Notes: a model not told the origin generated them from the sequence alone. A stretch of DNA of 48,841 nt from an uncultured Bacteroidales bacterium (GCA_946186495.1 CAMHNQ010000018.1:1-48841), one strand, 5' to 3'; shown: positions 22,193-32,206, counted from the first letter of the stretch. Program-made: numbers and translations.

Positions 22193-23221
22193 ATGGCGAA
22201 AGAAAAAAGTTCAGCAAAAACGGTGAAATTCGAAGACGTTGCGTCGCAAATTCACAACAAACAATTTGCTCCCGTCTACCTTTTACACGGAGAGGAGCCC
22301 TTCTTCATCGACCGCTTGTGCAAAATGTTCGAAGAAAGCATCCTTGAACCCGAAGAGCGCGACTTCAACCAAGTGGTACTTTACGGGAAAGACACATCCG
22401 TGGACATGGTGATAGCCAATGCCAAACAATTTCCCTTTGGAAGTCCTTATCGGGTTGTCATCCTTAAAGAAGCCAAAGAATTGAAAAACATAGAGTTGCT
22501 TAACTCTTATGTGGAGAGTCCGAGTCCGCAAACCGTTCTCGTGGTCTGTCACAAATACGGTACTCTGAAAGCCGCGCAGACAAAGTCATATTCAAAACAC
22601 GGGGTGATTTTCGTGTCAGAAGGCATCAAAGACTGGAATCTTGCCGCATGGATACAAAATCTCGCGACACAAACGTTCAACTACCAGATAGGACCGCAAA
22701 CTGCCGCCATGTTGAGCGAGCATATAGGCAACGACCTTTCCCGAATCTTCACTGAATTCCAAAAATTGCAAGTAGTAATGCCCTCTGGGGGAGAAATCAC
22801 TCCGGAGGTGGTCGAAAAGTACATCGGCATCAGCAAGGAATACAATATTTTCGAGTTACAGGATGCCTTAGGCAGCCGCAACCTGTCGAAAGTCTATAAC
22901 ATCATGCTCAACTTCACCATGCACCTGAAGGAGAATCCCAATATCCGCACGATTTCTATGCTGTATTCCTATTACCACAAAATGATCCGCTACCATCTTT
23001 TGCCTGACAAAAGCCACGATGCACTCAAAACTGTCTTCGGCAACCTCCCGCCCAACATTATAGCCCGGAACGTTGGAATCGCCAACAACCACACTCTACC
23101 ACAATTAATCCAAATTATCTCCATTTTACGGGAATACGATGTGAAATCCAAAGGCGTGGATGCCAATAACGATGAGGGAGAGCTGTTGAAGGAGATGATT
23201 TACAAGATTACACATGTATAG
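22193..23221 (+). CDS. holA: DNA polymerase III delta subunit
   Basis: The 342-residue clamp-loader subunit opens the beta clamp during replication. It shows the HolA N-terminal pattern KQFAPVYLLHGEEPFFIDRL, then FPFGSPYRVVILKEAKEL. A middle helical domain has EHIGNDLSRIFTEFQKL and a collar region has KEYNIFELQDALGSRNLSK. Length is typical. It overlaps the possible extended start of the endonuclease gene and heads the holA-endonuclease-queD operon. Confidence 0.93.
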   Translation: MAKEKSSAKTVKFEDVASQIHNKQFAPVYLLHGEEPFFIDRLCKMFEESILEPEERDFNQVVLYGKDTSVDMVIANAKQFPFGSPYRVVILKEAKELKNIELLNSYVESPSPQTVLVVCHKYGTLKAAQTKSYSKHGVIFVSEGIKDWNLAAWIQNLATQTFNYQIGPQTAAMLSEHIGNDLSRIFTEFQKLQVVMPSGGEITPEVVEKYIGISKEYNIFELQDALGSRNLSKVYNIMLNFTMHLKENPNIRTISMLYSYYHKMIRYHLLPDKSHDALKTVFGNLPPNIIARNVGIANNHTLPQLIQIISILREYDVKSKGVDANNDEGELLKEMIYKITHV

Positions 23222-23255
23222 ATCGACAAACACTCATTTCTGTCCTTTAGAGGCA

Positions 23256-24350
23256 ATGCTCACATCGTCTCTGCAAATGGCGTTTCTGGCACTATGCCTG
23301 TTCACCGCCAACTTCCTCTATGCCCAAGCGCCGGACGGATATTACACTGCTGCCGAAAATAAAAGCGGCCAAGAATTGCGTGTGGCCATGCATAACATCA
23401 TCAAAAACCACATTTCTTTGACATACGATGGTTTATGGCAGGCATTCCACACTACTGACATACGACCTGACAATGGAAAAGTTTGGGACATCTATTCCGA
23501 CCGCCCCGGCGAAAATCCCGCCTACTACTTCACTTTCGGAAGTGACCAGTGTGGCAATTATTCCGGCGAAGGCGACTGCTACAACCGCGAACACGTTGTA
23601 CCGAAAAGTTGGTTCGGAGGTAGTGTCGCACCCATGTACACCGACCTCGTCCACCTCATCCCCACAGACGGCTACGTCAATTCCAAACGCGGAAACCTGC
23701 CGATTGGCAAGGTGACTAACACAACATGGATGAGTACCAACGGATCAAAAGTGGGGACCTCCAACATTCCCGGTTATTCAGGGTCGGTGTTCGAGCCCAT
23801 CGACAGTTTCAAAGGCGACTTCGCCCGAATCTATTTCTACATGGCCACTTGCTACATGGACAAAAACTTCGGAGTGGAAACCCAATCCAACTTCTCCGGT
23901 GGCGACCTCAAACCATGGACGCGACAATTGCTGCTCCAATGGGCGGCCCTGGATCCTGTGAGCCAGAAGGAAATCGACCGTAACAATGCCGTTTATCAGA
24001 TCCAACACAACCGAAACCCATTCATTGACTTCCAGGATCTGGCGGAAATGATTTTCGGAAACGACACCAATGCAACTTTTCACACGACCACCCCTCTCTA
24101 TTTCGACCAAAACGGCTGGTGCTTGTATCCAAACCCTGTCTCATCAATTATTAACATAAAACATTCTGATTATCAAACTGAAAATCTAAGCATTGAGCTT
24201 CAGGGCATCACTGGCAAAACATTGCTTAACCAACAGTATGAAAATTTCGACATCATTCAAATTGACCTGTCCAATTTTCCCAGCGGACTCTATTTTGTAA
24301 AACTCTCCTCTAAACGCAATATTCACACTTACAAAATCATAAAGCAATGA
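23256..24350 (+). CDS. secreted endonuclease I with T9SS sorting tail
   Basis: From this start the protein has 364 residues. It begins with a signal peptide (MLTSSLQMAFLALCLFTANF, ending LYAQ) and an Endonuclease_1 (EndA/NucM-type) His-Me-finger domain with NREHVVPKSWF and the VHLIPTDGYVNSKRGN segment. The last ~75 residues (LYPNPVSSIINI through YFVKLSS) form a type A T9SS sorting domain, so the nuclease should cross the outer membrane. The frame is open 14 codons upstream, overlapping holA, but those residues do not fit a signal peptide. An ATG at 23277 is also possible. Degradation of outside DNA for nutrition is inferred. Confidence 0.88.
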   Translation: MLTSSLQMAFLALCLFTANFLYAQAPDGYYTAAENKSGQELRVAMHNIIKNHISLTYDGLWQAFHTTDIRPDNGKVWDIYSDRPGENPAYYFTFGSDQCGNYSGEGDCYNREHVVPKSWFGGSVAPMYTDLVHLIPTDGYVNSKRGNLPIGKVTNTTWMSTNGSKVGTSNIPGYSGSVFEPIDSFKGDFARIYFYMATCYMDKNFGVETQSNFSGGDLKPWTRQLLLQWAALDPVSQKEIDRNNAVYQIQHNRNPFIDFQDLAEMIFGNDTNATFHTTTPLYFDQNGWCLYPNPVSSIINIKHSDYQTENLSIELQGITGKTLLNQQYENFDIIQIDLSNFPSGLYFVKLSSKRNIHTYKIIKQ

Positions 24351-24784
24351 GTATCATTAAGATAACTAAACAATTTTCCTTTGAAATGGCACACGCGCTG
24401 CGCAACTACGATGGTTTGTGCCGCAATATCCATGGTCACTCCTATAAAATGGACATCACTCTTTCCGGACAACCTCTGCATGATGAATCTTCCCCGAAAA
24501 ACGGTATGGTGATGGATTTTGGAGATCTGAAAAAACTTGTCAATGAAGAAATTATATCCTTACTGGACCACGCCTTGGTGCTAAACTCCAAAACTGATGC
24601 ACAACTTGTCGAAGTGCTGAAGCATAATTACGAGAAAATTGTCATTGTGGATTTCCAACCGACCACCGAAAACCTCTTGAATTTCGTCGCTGACAAAATA
24701 AAAGCGAAACTACCTGAAAAAGTGGAACTTACCTGCGTGCGCTTACGGGAAACCGACACCTCTTATGCAGAATGGATTCCTTAG
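24347..24784 (+). CDS. queD: 6-carboxytetrahydropterin synthase (QueD/PTPS family)
   Basis: The 145-residue enzyme makes 6-carboxy-5,6,7,8-tetrahydropterin from dihydroneopterin triphosphate for queuosine synthesis. Zinc ligands His16, His29 and His31 (AHAL; NIHGH) and the catalytic-type Cys25 are seen. MVMDFGDLKKLV, LDHALVLN and RLRETDTSYAEW complete the family pattern. It overlaps the endonuclease stop by four bases (ATGA). Confidence 0.93.
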   Translation: MSIIKITKQFSFEMAHALRNYDGLCRNIHGHSYKMDITLSGQPLHDESSPKNGMVMDFGDLKKLVNEEIISLLDHALVLNSKTDAQLVEVLKHNYEKIVIVDFQPTTENLLNFVADKIKAKLPEKVELTCVRLRETDTSYAEWIP

Positions 24785-24809
24785 TCAAGTATCACATACG
24801 TGTACCATA

Positions 24810-25496
24810 TTAGAGAATATTGACGGGAGTGACCATTCCTTGTAACAGCCCGTCGGAGTGTCCGTTATCCGTGATGAACAGCATATCCAAACGTACTTTG
24901 CGTGTTCTCGAACGTTGGAATTTGAGGCTGACATCTTCCACAGTCATATTCGGATTTATGAAGCCGTAATGCGATACAGACTCTTCCTGCAATCTTGTGT
25001 AGTTTGTTATATCCCTGAATTTCAGAGTCTCAGAAAGAATGGCGGAACCGTTTTCCGCCACTAACTTCATGAGAGTTTTCGTGCTGAACACCCCGACAAT
25101 CCGATGGTTCTCCACGATGGGGATGTACGAATAGTCGTTACGCTGCATCACTTTCACGGCGGCAAGGACGAAATCCTCCGGCGAAGGGGCAAAAATCTGT
25201 CCCGCACGAATGGCCACGCGCATCAACGTCATCGGATTGAGCGCATAGTAGAGATTGTTGACTTGCCGCACTGCCTGGTCGGTGACGATAATCATGTCGT
25301 TACCCGCCTTTGACCAGTCATAGTGGGAGAGCAAATTTCTCAACATTCTACAGAAAGCAAGATTGCTGCGAAGATTTTTGTATTGAGGCACCTGCTCCAA
25401 GTCTTTCATTTCCGAGACATTGAGGTTGTTGAGTACCCATTCCTCAATTTCACGGTAACGTTCCAAAAATTGTCCGGCCTTGTTTTCCATAATCAA
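24810..25496 (-). CDS. CBS-domain protein, function unknown
   Basis: The 228-residue soluble protein has a helical N-terminus (RYREIEEWVLNNLNVSEM; RSNLAFCRMLRNLLSHYDW). A CBS-domain pair follows from about residue 90 (MQRNDYSYIPIVENHRIVGV; then LDMLFITDNGHSDGLLQGMV). CBS pairs bind adenosyl ligands to sense energy state; no catalytic domain is attached. The start overlaps the stop of the PHP gene by four bases. A start two codons later (MENK) is equally possible. Confidence 0.75.
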   Translation of the reverse strand: MIMENKAGQFLERYREIEEWVLNNLNVSEMKDLEQVPQYKNLRSNLAFCRMLRNLLSHYDWSKAGNDMIIVTDQAVRQVNNLYYALNPMTLMRVAIRAGQIFAPSPEDFVLAAVKVMQRNDYSYIPIVENHRIVGVFSTKTLMKLVAENGSAILSETLKFRDITNYTRLQEESVSHYGFINPNMTVEDVSLKFQRSRTRKVRLDMLFITDNGHSDGLLQGMVTPVNIL

Positions 25497-26332
25497 TACA
25501 CAAACTTTCGTGTTTCCACATCAAATCGCGCGGTGTGATCATACCCGCAGCGCTGCAATTCAGCGAGGGCTTCAGGCACGAACAACGTTAGCTCTTCCGC
25601 CTTGTGGGCATCGGTACTCACAATCACGGGAATGTCGGCTTTACGCGCTTTCATCAACAATTCTGTGGAGGGATAAAAATGGTCGCACCGTTTCTTATAT
25701 AATCCGCGGGTGTTTATTTCAATGATGACATTATGTTGCTTGATTAACTGTATCGCCTTGTCTGCCAGCACTTTGTACCATTTTTCATCTTCCTTGAAGA
25801 AACGGTTTCGATTGTGCATCTTGATTTTGTCGAAATGGGCAATAATGTCCAACTGCTGCGTTTCGAGCATTTCAAACGTCTGCTCCCAAAAAGCAGTGAC
25901 CGCCGCTTTGATGTCGTTGCCGAACAAGTCACGCAAACCGTTGTCGTAAAGTTCCTGTTTCGACCCGTCGATAAACCAAAGGCTTTCTCCGTGGGGTGGC
26001 CGAACAAGATGCACGCCGCCAATGACATAGTCAAGGTTATAAGTTGTACGCCATACTTCAAAATCCTTTGAAATTCCCGGAACAAATTCACATTCCAATG
26101 ATTTCAGCAACGTGATGTTTGTTATCTGCTGTAATCTGTCGATTTCTCCCACATATTCTGGAATCCTTTCTTCCGAAATGGCGAAATTATTCTCAAACGG
26201 CACCGAAGAGTGCGATGAAAAACCCAACTGTAGGAGCTCGCTTTTTTCAGCTTCGCGTACATGTTCTTCCAATGTACTCTTGCCGTCACAATAGAGGCTG
26301 TGGGTATGGTAGTTTGCTTTGTAATAGTTCAT
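25493..26332 (-). CDS. PHP-domain phosphoesterase (histidinol-phosphatase-like)
   Basis: The 279-residue protein shows the PHP metal-binding series: HTHSLYCDG, GFSSHSSVPF, LECEFVPG, IIAHFDKIK, EINTRG and VSTDAH. This fits the HisK/HisJ-type histidinol-phosphate phosphatase family, acting in histidine synthesis. No other his gene is nearby, so another phosphoester substrate is possible. It is cotranscribed with the CBS gene (4-base overlap). Confidence 0.82.
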   Translation of the reverse strand: MNYYKANYHTHSLYCDGKSTLEEHVREAEKSELLQLGFSSHSSVPFENNFAISEERIPEYVGEIDRLQQITNITLLKSLECEFVPGISKDFEVWRTTYNLDYVIGGVHLVRPPHGESLWFIDGSKQELYDNGLRDLFGNDIKAAVTAFWEQTFEMLETQQLDIIAHFDKIKMHNRNRFFKEDEKWYKVLADKAIQLIKQHNVIIEINTRGLYKKRCDHFYPSTELLMKARKADIPVIVSTDAHKAEELTLFVPEALAELQRCGYDHTARFDVETRKFVY

Positions 26333-26340
26333 TATAATGA

Positions 26341-26361
26341 TTATGGGTTATGGGTTATGGG
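26341..26361. repeat. three tandem TTATGGG heptamers
   Basis: TTATGGG is repeated exactly three times between the PHP gene start and the serine hydrolase stop. A slippage tract is likely. No role is visible. Confidence 0.7.
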
Positions 26362-27633
26362 TTATTGAAGCACTTCTCCGTCTTCTGTTACTTCTTCCTG
26401 CACCCCGTCAAGGATGTTAAGTATCTGCTTGCTGCGACCGACATGGGCTTTGTTGTAGAAATTGCTGAGAAATACGATGACCACGTTGTCGGAAGGGCGA
26501 AAGAGGAAAAGATTCTGAAATCCGTTCCAAAGGCCGCCATGATAAACGAGTTTTCCGTGCTCGGGACTCTCCTCTATTCGGTAGCCATAGCCATAAATGC
26601 TTTGGGGCAGCGAACCGTCCGCAAGTTGGTTTTCCCGCTGCGAGGCAAGGTCAACCCACTCTTTCGGAAGAACCTTATATTCTATAAACATGGCATTGGC
26701 CCAACGGAGCATATCCTCTACGTTAGAGTAAACCCCTTTGTCGCCAAGTACACCGTTCAGTCGATCGTACCTGGCGGTGACGGCCAATTTCCGATGTCCT
26801 CGTGCAACTGGCACATCCATGGGCAACGGTTTTACATTCACATCCTCCGCTTTCGGATCCACATCGGCATATTTTTTCCCATGTTTGGCATCAACGCCCA
26901 CCAATTCCGTGAAAAAACAGGTGTTTTTCATTCCAGCAGGTTTAAAAATATGCTCGTGCACATAATCCTCGAACGATTTTCCGGACATTTTGGCCACCAA
27001 CGAAGCCAAAATCGCATAATTCGTGTTCACATATTCGAACTTCGAACCCGTCGGAAACGTTTTGGCATATTTCTGCTTTTCCAAAACACGCAAAAGTTGT
27101 TGGTTATCAACAAACGCTGAAGACCCAAACACAGTGTACTTGAATTTGAAGTATTCTGGAATACCTGTGGTATGCGTCAGCAAATGCTTGATGGTCACAC
27201 CTTTATATGGCAGATTTGGAAAATACTCCGTAATAGTGTCATCAAGACTGATTTTTCCTTGGACACAGAGCTGTAAAACCGCCACTGCGGTGAATTGTTT
27301 GGAGATGGAGGCCAAGTCGAACAGGGTGGTTTCCGTAATCTGATTGTCTTCCGCCGGATTGCACCGGGGCGGCTCACCGGTCAGGCAAAGCTCCCCGTAG
27401 GCATGTTCTACCAGCACTGTATCACCCACCGCCACCAATATAGCCCCGTTCAGTTTCTCGAACATTTCGTTAGCCACAAACTCCAGACCCTCAACGTCAT
27501 AACGGTCACCTATCGTATCCAACAGATATTGTTGATACTGTTCTTCTGTGAATAATAGCGCATAGGTGTACGCTTTCAAGGAAAAGGCGAGACACAAAAA
27601 TACGGCTATAGAAAAAAAGGCCTTTTTCATCAC
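26362..27633 (-). CDS. secreted serine hydrolase, beta-lactamase class C fold
   Basis: The 423-residue protein has a signal peptide (about 1-22). Its serine-hydrolase motifs are Ser109-Ile-Ser-Lys112, Tyr201-Val-Asn203 and a late HGG in LVYHGGLWNGF. This is the beta-lactamase/transpeptidase-like family (PF00144), which includes esterases, D-aminopeptidases and peptidoglycan-trimming enzymes; true beta-lactamase activity is not implied. It is followed by the PHP gene at 29 bases, so both may share a transcript. An ATG one codon later is equally possible. Confidence 0.88.
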   Translation of the reverse strand: MMKKAFFSIAVFLCLAFSLKAYTYALLFTEEQYQQYLLDTIGDRYDVEGLEFVANEMFEKLNGAILVAVGDTVLVEHAYGELCLTGEPPRCNPAEDNQITETTLFDLASISKQFTAVAVLQLCVQGKISLDDTITEYFPNLPYKGVTIKHLLTHTTGIPEYFKFKYTVFGSSAFVDNQQLLRVLEKQKYAKTFPTGSKFEYVNTNYAILASLVAKMSGKSFEDYVHEHIFKPAGMKNTCFFTELVGVDAKHGKKYADVDPKAEDVNVKPLPMDVPVARGHRKLAVTARYDRLNGVLGDKGVYSNVEDMLRWANAMFIEYKVLPKEWVDLASQRENQLADGSLPQSIYGYGYRIEESPEHGKLVYHGGLWNGFQNLFLFRPSDNVVIVFLSNFYNKAHVGRSKQILNILDGVQEEVTEDGEVLQ

Positions 27634-27668
27634 AATATATGCACAGTCACGTGTAATTCGCTGAGAAA

Positions 27669-29546
27669 TTACCCGTTCATGGAATTCAGGAACTCCTCAT
27701 TGTTCTTAGTGTCTTGCATATTATTGAGAACCAAATTCATAGCTTCTATAGTGGTCATGTCGGCAATATGGTTTCGCAGGATCCATACTTTCTGCAGCGT
27801 TGCGGCGTCCTGCAGCAAGTCATCGCGGCGCGTGCTGGAGGCTACGATATCAACAGCCGGATAGATGCGTTTGTTGGAGAGTTTGCGGTCGAGTTGGAGT
27901 TCCATATTGCCAGTACCCTTGAACTCTTCGAAAATCACCTCGTCCATACGGGAGCCGGTGTCAATCAACGCAGTAGATATGATGGTCAGGGAGCCGCCAT
28001 TTTCCACATTACGGGCCGCACCGAAGAACCGTTTGGGTTTCTGCAGAGCATTGGCCTCGACACCGCCGGAGAGTACCTTTCCGGACGCGGGCGCCATCGT
28101 GTTGAAGGCACGCGCCAGACGGGTGATGGAGTCGAGCAGTATGCAGACATCATGACCGCACTCCACCATGCGTTTCGCCTTGTCAAGCACCATGTTGGCG
28201 ATTTTGACATGGCGTTCTGCCGGTTCGTCGAACGTGGAGGAAATTACCTCGGCGTTCACGCTACGCTGCATGTCGGTGACCTCCTCTGGGCGTTCATCTA
28301 TCAATAATATGATAAGGTATATTTCAGGGTGGTTATACGCTATGGCGTTGGCTATATCTTTAAGTAATACCGTTTTACCTGTTTTCGGCTGGGCCACAAT
28401 CAATCCACGCTGACCTTTGCCTATAGGAGCGAAGAGATCTATGATGCGGGTAGAGAGCTTGCAGCCCGGGTGCCCTGTGATATTGATTTTCTCGTCCGGA
28501 AACATCGGGGTAAGGTAGTCAAACGGGATACGGTCGCGGATATCTTCGGGCAGACAGCCGTTAATCTTCTCGATTTTGGTCAGCGGGAAATACTTCTCGC
28601 CAGGTTTCGGCGGACGGATGGCGCCGTAAACGGTGTCGCCGTTCTTGAGCCCGAAGAGTTTGATCTGCGACATGGAGACGTATATGTCGTCGGGGGAAGA
28701 AAGATAGTTATAGTCGGAAGAACGCAGAAAGCCACAGTTCTCGCTGGTGATTTCGAGCACGCCTTCCGCCATGACGGAGCCATCGTACTGTGCGTTGGCC
28801 AAATAGGGGACGTGAGCATCCTCAACCTTGCCCTCTTCGGGTTCTCGGTTATGTTCAGCTTGATAGATAACATGTTCTGAAGGACGTTCCTGCTGAGTGC
28901 CCTCTTTTTTCTGGTTCGGGCTTTCCTCTTCTTTCACCTTTTTCTTAGGACGGCCGCGACGGGGTTTGCTTTCCTCCTTCTCCTCGGACATGCCATCTGT
29001 TTCGTCCGATTCGGGGTTGGTTTTGCGGACTTTTTCGACATCGAGAATCATATCTTCCGGGGACGGGATTTCCGGCAAGGCAAATTCCTCGTCATCAAAG
29101 AGTTTATAATCTGTATTAGGTATATTCTTCATTTCCGGCATCAACTCCTCGACCATATTTTCGACAGGGGCTTCCTCTTCGACGACGGCCTGCTTTTTGG
29201 GGCGGCCACGGCGTTTTTTCGGTGCAGCCTCGGCCACATCAGGCATTCCGGCGACAGTTGTGTCGGGATTATTTTTTTTAGACTGCCGGCTCCTTTTCGC
29301 TTTCGTTTTTTCCTCCATGGGAAGCGGGTTTGCGAATTGGACGACCTCCTCTTTCTCCTGTTTGAGGGTTACGTCTGATGTTTCTTGGGGAGTTTCCGTC
29401 TTCGGGTTGCTGAAAAGCGGCACGACCGGTTTTTCCACCACACGCGTTTTCGATTTCATTTTGTGTTCGTTTGAGGTGGCCATCAATCCTTCTCCTCCTC
29501 TTACAACTCTTCTTCTTCTGGGCTTTGCTTCGTTAAGGTCTGACAT
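27669..29546 (-). CDS. rho: transcription termination factor Rho with long disordered N-terminus
   Basis: The 625-residue hexameric RNA helicase stops transcription of untranslated RNA. Residues 1 to about 245 are charged and low in complexity, with two AT-hook-like RGRPKK motifs (about 114-118 and 198-202) and a basic start ([11 protein letters not shown]). The cold-shock-like RNA-binding domain follows (about 255-325). The ATPase core has Walker A PKTGKT, Walker [11 protein letters not shown] and [13 protein letters not shown]. Bacteroides Rho is known to carry such an insertion, reported to drive phase separation. A leader of about 130 bases suggests autoregulation. Confidence 0.95.
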   Translation of the reverse strand: MSDLNEAKPRRRRVVRGGEGLMATSNEHKMKSKTRVVEKPVVPLFSNPKTETPQETSDVTLKQEKEEVVQFANPLPMEEKTKAKRSRQSKKNNPDTTVAGMPDVAEAAPKKRRGRPKKQAVVEEEAPVENMVEELMPEMKNIPNTDYKLFDDEEFALPEIPSPEDMILDVEKVRKTNPESDETDGMSEEKEESKPRRGRPKKKVKEEESPNQKKEGTQQERPSEHVIYQAEHNREPEEGKVEDAHVPYLANAQYDGSVMAEGVLEITSENCGFLRSSDYNYLSSPDDIYVSMSQIKLFGLKNGDTVYGAIRPPKPGEKYFPLTKIEKINGCLPEDIRDRIPFDYLTPMFPDEKINITGHPGCKLSTRIIDLFAPIGKGQRGLIVAQPKTGKTVLLKDIANAIAYNHPEIYLIILLIDERPEEVTDMQRSVNAEVISSTFDEPAERHVKIANMVLDKAKRMVECGHDVCILLDSITRLARAFNTMAPASGKVLSGGVEANALQKPKRFFGAARNVENGGSLTIISTALIDTGSRMDEVIFEEFKGTGNMELQLDRKLSNKRIYPAVDIVASSTRRDDLLQDAATLQKVWILRNHIADMTTIEAMNLVLNNMQDTKNNEEFLNSMNG

Positions 29547-29946
29547 TTAATCTATTGTCTCATTGTGATTTATGAATATTCTTGGATTTATCGCAACATG
29601 AGGTTCGCCTTTCCGGCTAACGGATGACTGAACACGTATCCGCCCCTTTTCCAGCTACGAAACTATCGTTTTGAAAAGTGCCGCAAAAATACAATATTTA
29701 TTTTAATATACAACCTTTCTGCATTTTTTTATTTTTGCCTCGTTTTCATCCTGGTTGAAACGATGTCAGCACTATCCACGCTTACCTTCTTCATCACCTT
29801 TCCTCGACTCAAAACCACGATAATTTATGAACACAACAATATTAAGATTTTTTAGCAAAAAAAATAACCGAGGAATTGATAAAAACAGTATCTTTGCAGC
29901 CTTGTTTGAGTAAACCAAAATTAGTTATAATCAAAACAGTTTAACA
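29547..29946. promoter_or_regulatory. 400-base divergent intergenic region with rho and T9SS-cargo promoters
   Basis: On the minus strand, a -7 box TATTTTTG at 29684-29691 with GTTG at 29711-29714 (19-base spacer) serves rho. It leaves a leader of about 130 bases, in which Rho could act on its own transcript. On the plus strand, TATCTTTG at 29889-29896 serves the gene at 29947. The remainder is AT-rich and shows no gene. Confidence 0.65.
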
Positions 29947-31239
29947 ATGAAAAAACTCTACATGTTAATCGCTGCATTGCTGGTTGTTTCTGTCAGCTTT
30001 GCGCAGTTCCCAACCACGAAAAAGGTTGTGAAAACAGATGGAACCCCACTGGTTATCAAGGGTACTCCTGCCAAAAATCATTCCCAAAAGGCCGCCAACT
30101 CATTCTGGTTCAACCTGATTGAGGATGCCGTCGCTTATTACGGCGTGGAGCCCGAAGGTTTTGCACCTCCAATCCAATGCGACACTCTTGGCTTGTACGC
30201 TTTCAACAGTGGCAACGCCCACGTACAATACTGCTCTATCGGCCAAGTGTATGACTGGTCCTACTCCAGCTGGGATGAAATGTACAACTACACGGGTGCC
30301 CCCGAGAACGTTCCCCACATGCCTTCCGGCAACTCCTACTCCGTTGACTCCATTCAATTGATTTTCAACTACAGCCGCGGAACTAATGTCCCTGTAACGG
30401 TCGTGGATACGCTTGCCATTTCCTACATCGTCGGTTTTGACGATGATGACATCCGCGTTCTCTCTACCGAGGCAGACGGCAATGTTTTCATAATGCCCGC
30501 CCTTCCTTACAACAACACCACCTTCCTTGCCAGCACAACCTGCACCCTCACTGGCCAAAGTTACTTCACCAACACACTGGACAATGCCACCATCATCTAC
30601 GACAAGGTCCCGTTGACTGTTGATGATACCACCGGCACCGGATTCTATTACCTCACCCTCCCTGCACCTGCAGGCCTTAACAACATCACGGAAAAGCAAA
30701 TGGCTGTCACCGTCACTTTCATCCCTGGCTGCGAGAGAAATGCCAATTCCATGATCGGCACTGACCTTAACACTTTCAGAACCGCCTTGTACGACGATCC
30801 TCGCGATGGTTACAACGATTGGGGTTCTCCTCAACTCCTTGAGGACTTCCAAGTCGGCCTCTTCACCGATGCAGACAACTATGCCACCGGCAATTATTTC
30901 TACAATCTCTACCAACCGAACCTTTTCTGGCAAGGCAACCCGAAACCTTCCATCAGTCTGCGCGTGACTTGCAACGACTGCGGCGTGGTGAACGTTCCTG
31001 AAATCGAGAAAAACAACCCCACTGTTTACCCGAACCCCGCTTCCAACAACTTCACCGTAAACCTTGGCAATGACGAGAAGGCCACCATCCAACTCTTCAA
31101 CATCGTCGGTCAACAGGTCTATAGCGAAACCATCAACGGTACCGCCCAAGTGAATGTTGCCAACCTCAACAGCGGTGTCTATATGCTCAAAATCACGCAA
31201 AACGGCAAAGCTTACACCACCAAAGTGGTTGTGAAGTAA
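29947..31239 (+). CDS. secreted T9SS cargo protein, function unknown
   Basis: The 430-residue protein has a clear signal peptide (1-20, MKKLYMLIAALLVVSVSFAQ). A ~330-residue beta-rich body has many Asn, Thr and Tyr. The last ~75 residues form a type A sorting domain (VYPNPASNNFTVNL, LFNIVGQQVYSE, SGVYMLKITQNGK). The body has no known motif. Codon use is very regular and the promoter is good, suggesting strong expression. Delivery through the T9SS to the cell surface is inferred. Confidence 0.8.
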   Translation: MKKLYMLIAALLVVSVSFAQFPTTKKVVKTDGTPLVIKGTPAKNHSQKAANSFWFNLIEDAVAYYGVEPEGFAPPIQCDTLGLYAFNSGNAHVQYCSIGQVYDWSYSSWDEMYNYTGAPENVPHMPSGNSYSVDSIQLIFNYSRGTNVPVTVVDTLAISYIVGFDDDDIRVLSTEADGNVFIMPALPYNNTTFLASTTCTLTGQSYFTNTLDNATIIYDKVPLTVDDTTGTGFYYLTLPAPAGLNNITEKQMAVTVTFIPGCERNANSMIGTDLNTFRTALYDDPRDGYNDWGSPQLLEDFQVGLFTDADNYATGNYFYNLYQPNLFWQGNPKPSISLRVTCNDCGVVNVPEIEKNNPTVYPNPASNNFTVNLGNDEKATIQLFNIVGQQVYSETINGTAQVNVANLNSGVYMLKITQNGKAYTTKVVVK

Positions 31240-31264
31240 TTTTTGTCTAATACAATATATATAT

Positions 31265-31294
31265 AAAGGGATGGCTGCAAGGCTGTCCCTTTTT
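31265..31294 (+). terminator. rho-independent terminator
   Basis: AAAGGGA at 31265-31271 pairs with TCCCTTT at 31286-31292, followed by further T, 25 bases after the cargo gene. Confidence 0.7.
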
Positions 31295-31331
31295 CTGTTT
31301 CAAATTCACGGCTTCGCAAACGCACACCATT

Positions 31332-32174
31332 ATGTACAATTTCAACGGAAGACTATCTGAAAACAAAACCTTAATCATGGGTATTTTGAATGTCACGGAA
31401 GACTCCTTCTATGACGGTGGAAAATACACCTCTAAAGAAAAGGTGCTGAAACGCGCGGAACAAATCGTGCTTGAAGGAGGCGACATCATCGACATTGGAG
31501 CCATGTCCACCCGACCGGATGCAAGAGAAATCCCCGAAAACGAAGAAACCGACAGAATCGCCTCCGCTGTGGAAATCGTACGGAAAGCCTTCCCGAACAC
31601 ATCCATTTCCGTGGACACCTACCGCGCCTGCGTAGCCAAGGCGGCCGTCCAAGCAGGCGCCAGCATGGTCAATGACATCTCCGGCGGCACTTTCGACCCT
31701 GAAATGATCCCTACTATCGGACAAATTCGGATTCCTTATTGCGTGATGCATACGACCGCAAAACCAGCTGTCATGCAACAACATACACAATATAACGACA
31801 TTCTCGCCGACCTTCTGAGATTCTTTGGCCAACAAGTGGAAAAACTACATCAACACCATGTTCACGATATCATACTTGACCTTGGCTTCGGCTTCGGCAA
31901 GACCTTGGAACAAAACTACTTTCTGATGAAAAATCTGCAAGTCTTCAAAGAGTTAGGGTATCCTATTCTTGTCGGCATCTCTCGTAAATCCATGATATAC
32001 AAGCTATTCAACACCACTCCAGAACATGCACTCAACGGCACCACCGCCCTGAATACCATCGCCCTCGCAAAAGGGGCCGACATCCTACGTGTTCACGACG
32101 TCAAACAAGCTGTAGAGGCACGCACCATCATATCCCTTCTCAACCCTGAACCAGCAAAACCTCATACCATATAG
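31332..32174 (+). CDS. folP: dihydropteroate synthase
   Basis: The 280-residue TIM-barrel enzyme joins 4-aminobenzoate to dihydropterin pyrophosphate in folate synthesis. Motifs are MGILNVTEDSFYDGG, GGDIIDIGAMSTRPDA, ISVDTYRACVA, VNDISGG and LVGISRKSMIY. The first loop has Glu where Pro is common (NVTPDSF), and the second has AMSTRP instead of GESTRP. These are mild variants, and activity is still expected. The next operon has its own promoter right after the stop. Confidence 0.93.
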   Translation: MYNFNGRLSENKTLIMGILNVTEDSFYDGGKYTSKEKVLKRAEQIVLEGGDIIDIGAMSTRPDAREIPENEETDRIASAVEIVRKAFPNTSISVDTYRACVAKAAVQAGASMVNDISGGTFDPEMIPTIGQIRIPYCVMHTTAKPAVMQQHTQYNDILADLLRFFGQQVEKLHQHHVHDIILDLGFGFGKTLEQNYFLMKNLQVFKELGYPILVGISRKSMIYKLFNTTPEHALNGTTALNTIALAKGADILRVHDVKQAVEARTIISLLNPEPAKPHTI

Positions 32175-32184
32175 CCATTTTTTT

Positions 32185-32192
32185 TATCTTTG
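32185..32192 (+). promoter_or_regulatory. -7 box TATCTTTG heading the lipoprotein-tilS-sufS operon
   Basis: Consensus box 10 bases after folP and 14 bases before the ATG at 32207. Confidence 0.65.
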
Positions 32193-32206
32193 CCGAAAAA
32201 ATCAGA

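Noticed and set aside
26362-27633. Genuine beta-lactamase paired with the BlaI/BlaR-like genes
   Set aside because: The enzyme family is broad, it lies 18 kb away from blaI and no BlaI box was seen before it.
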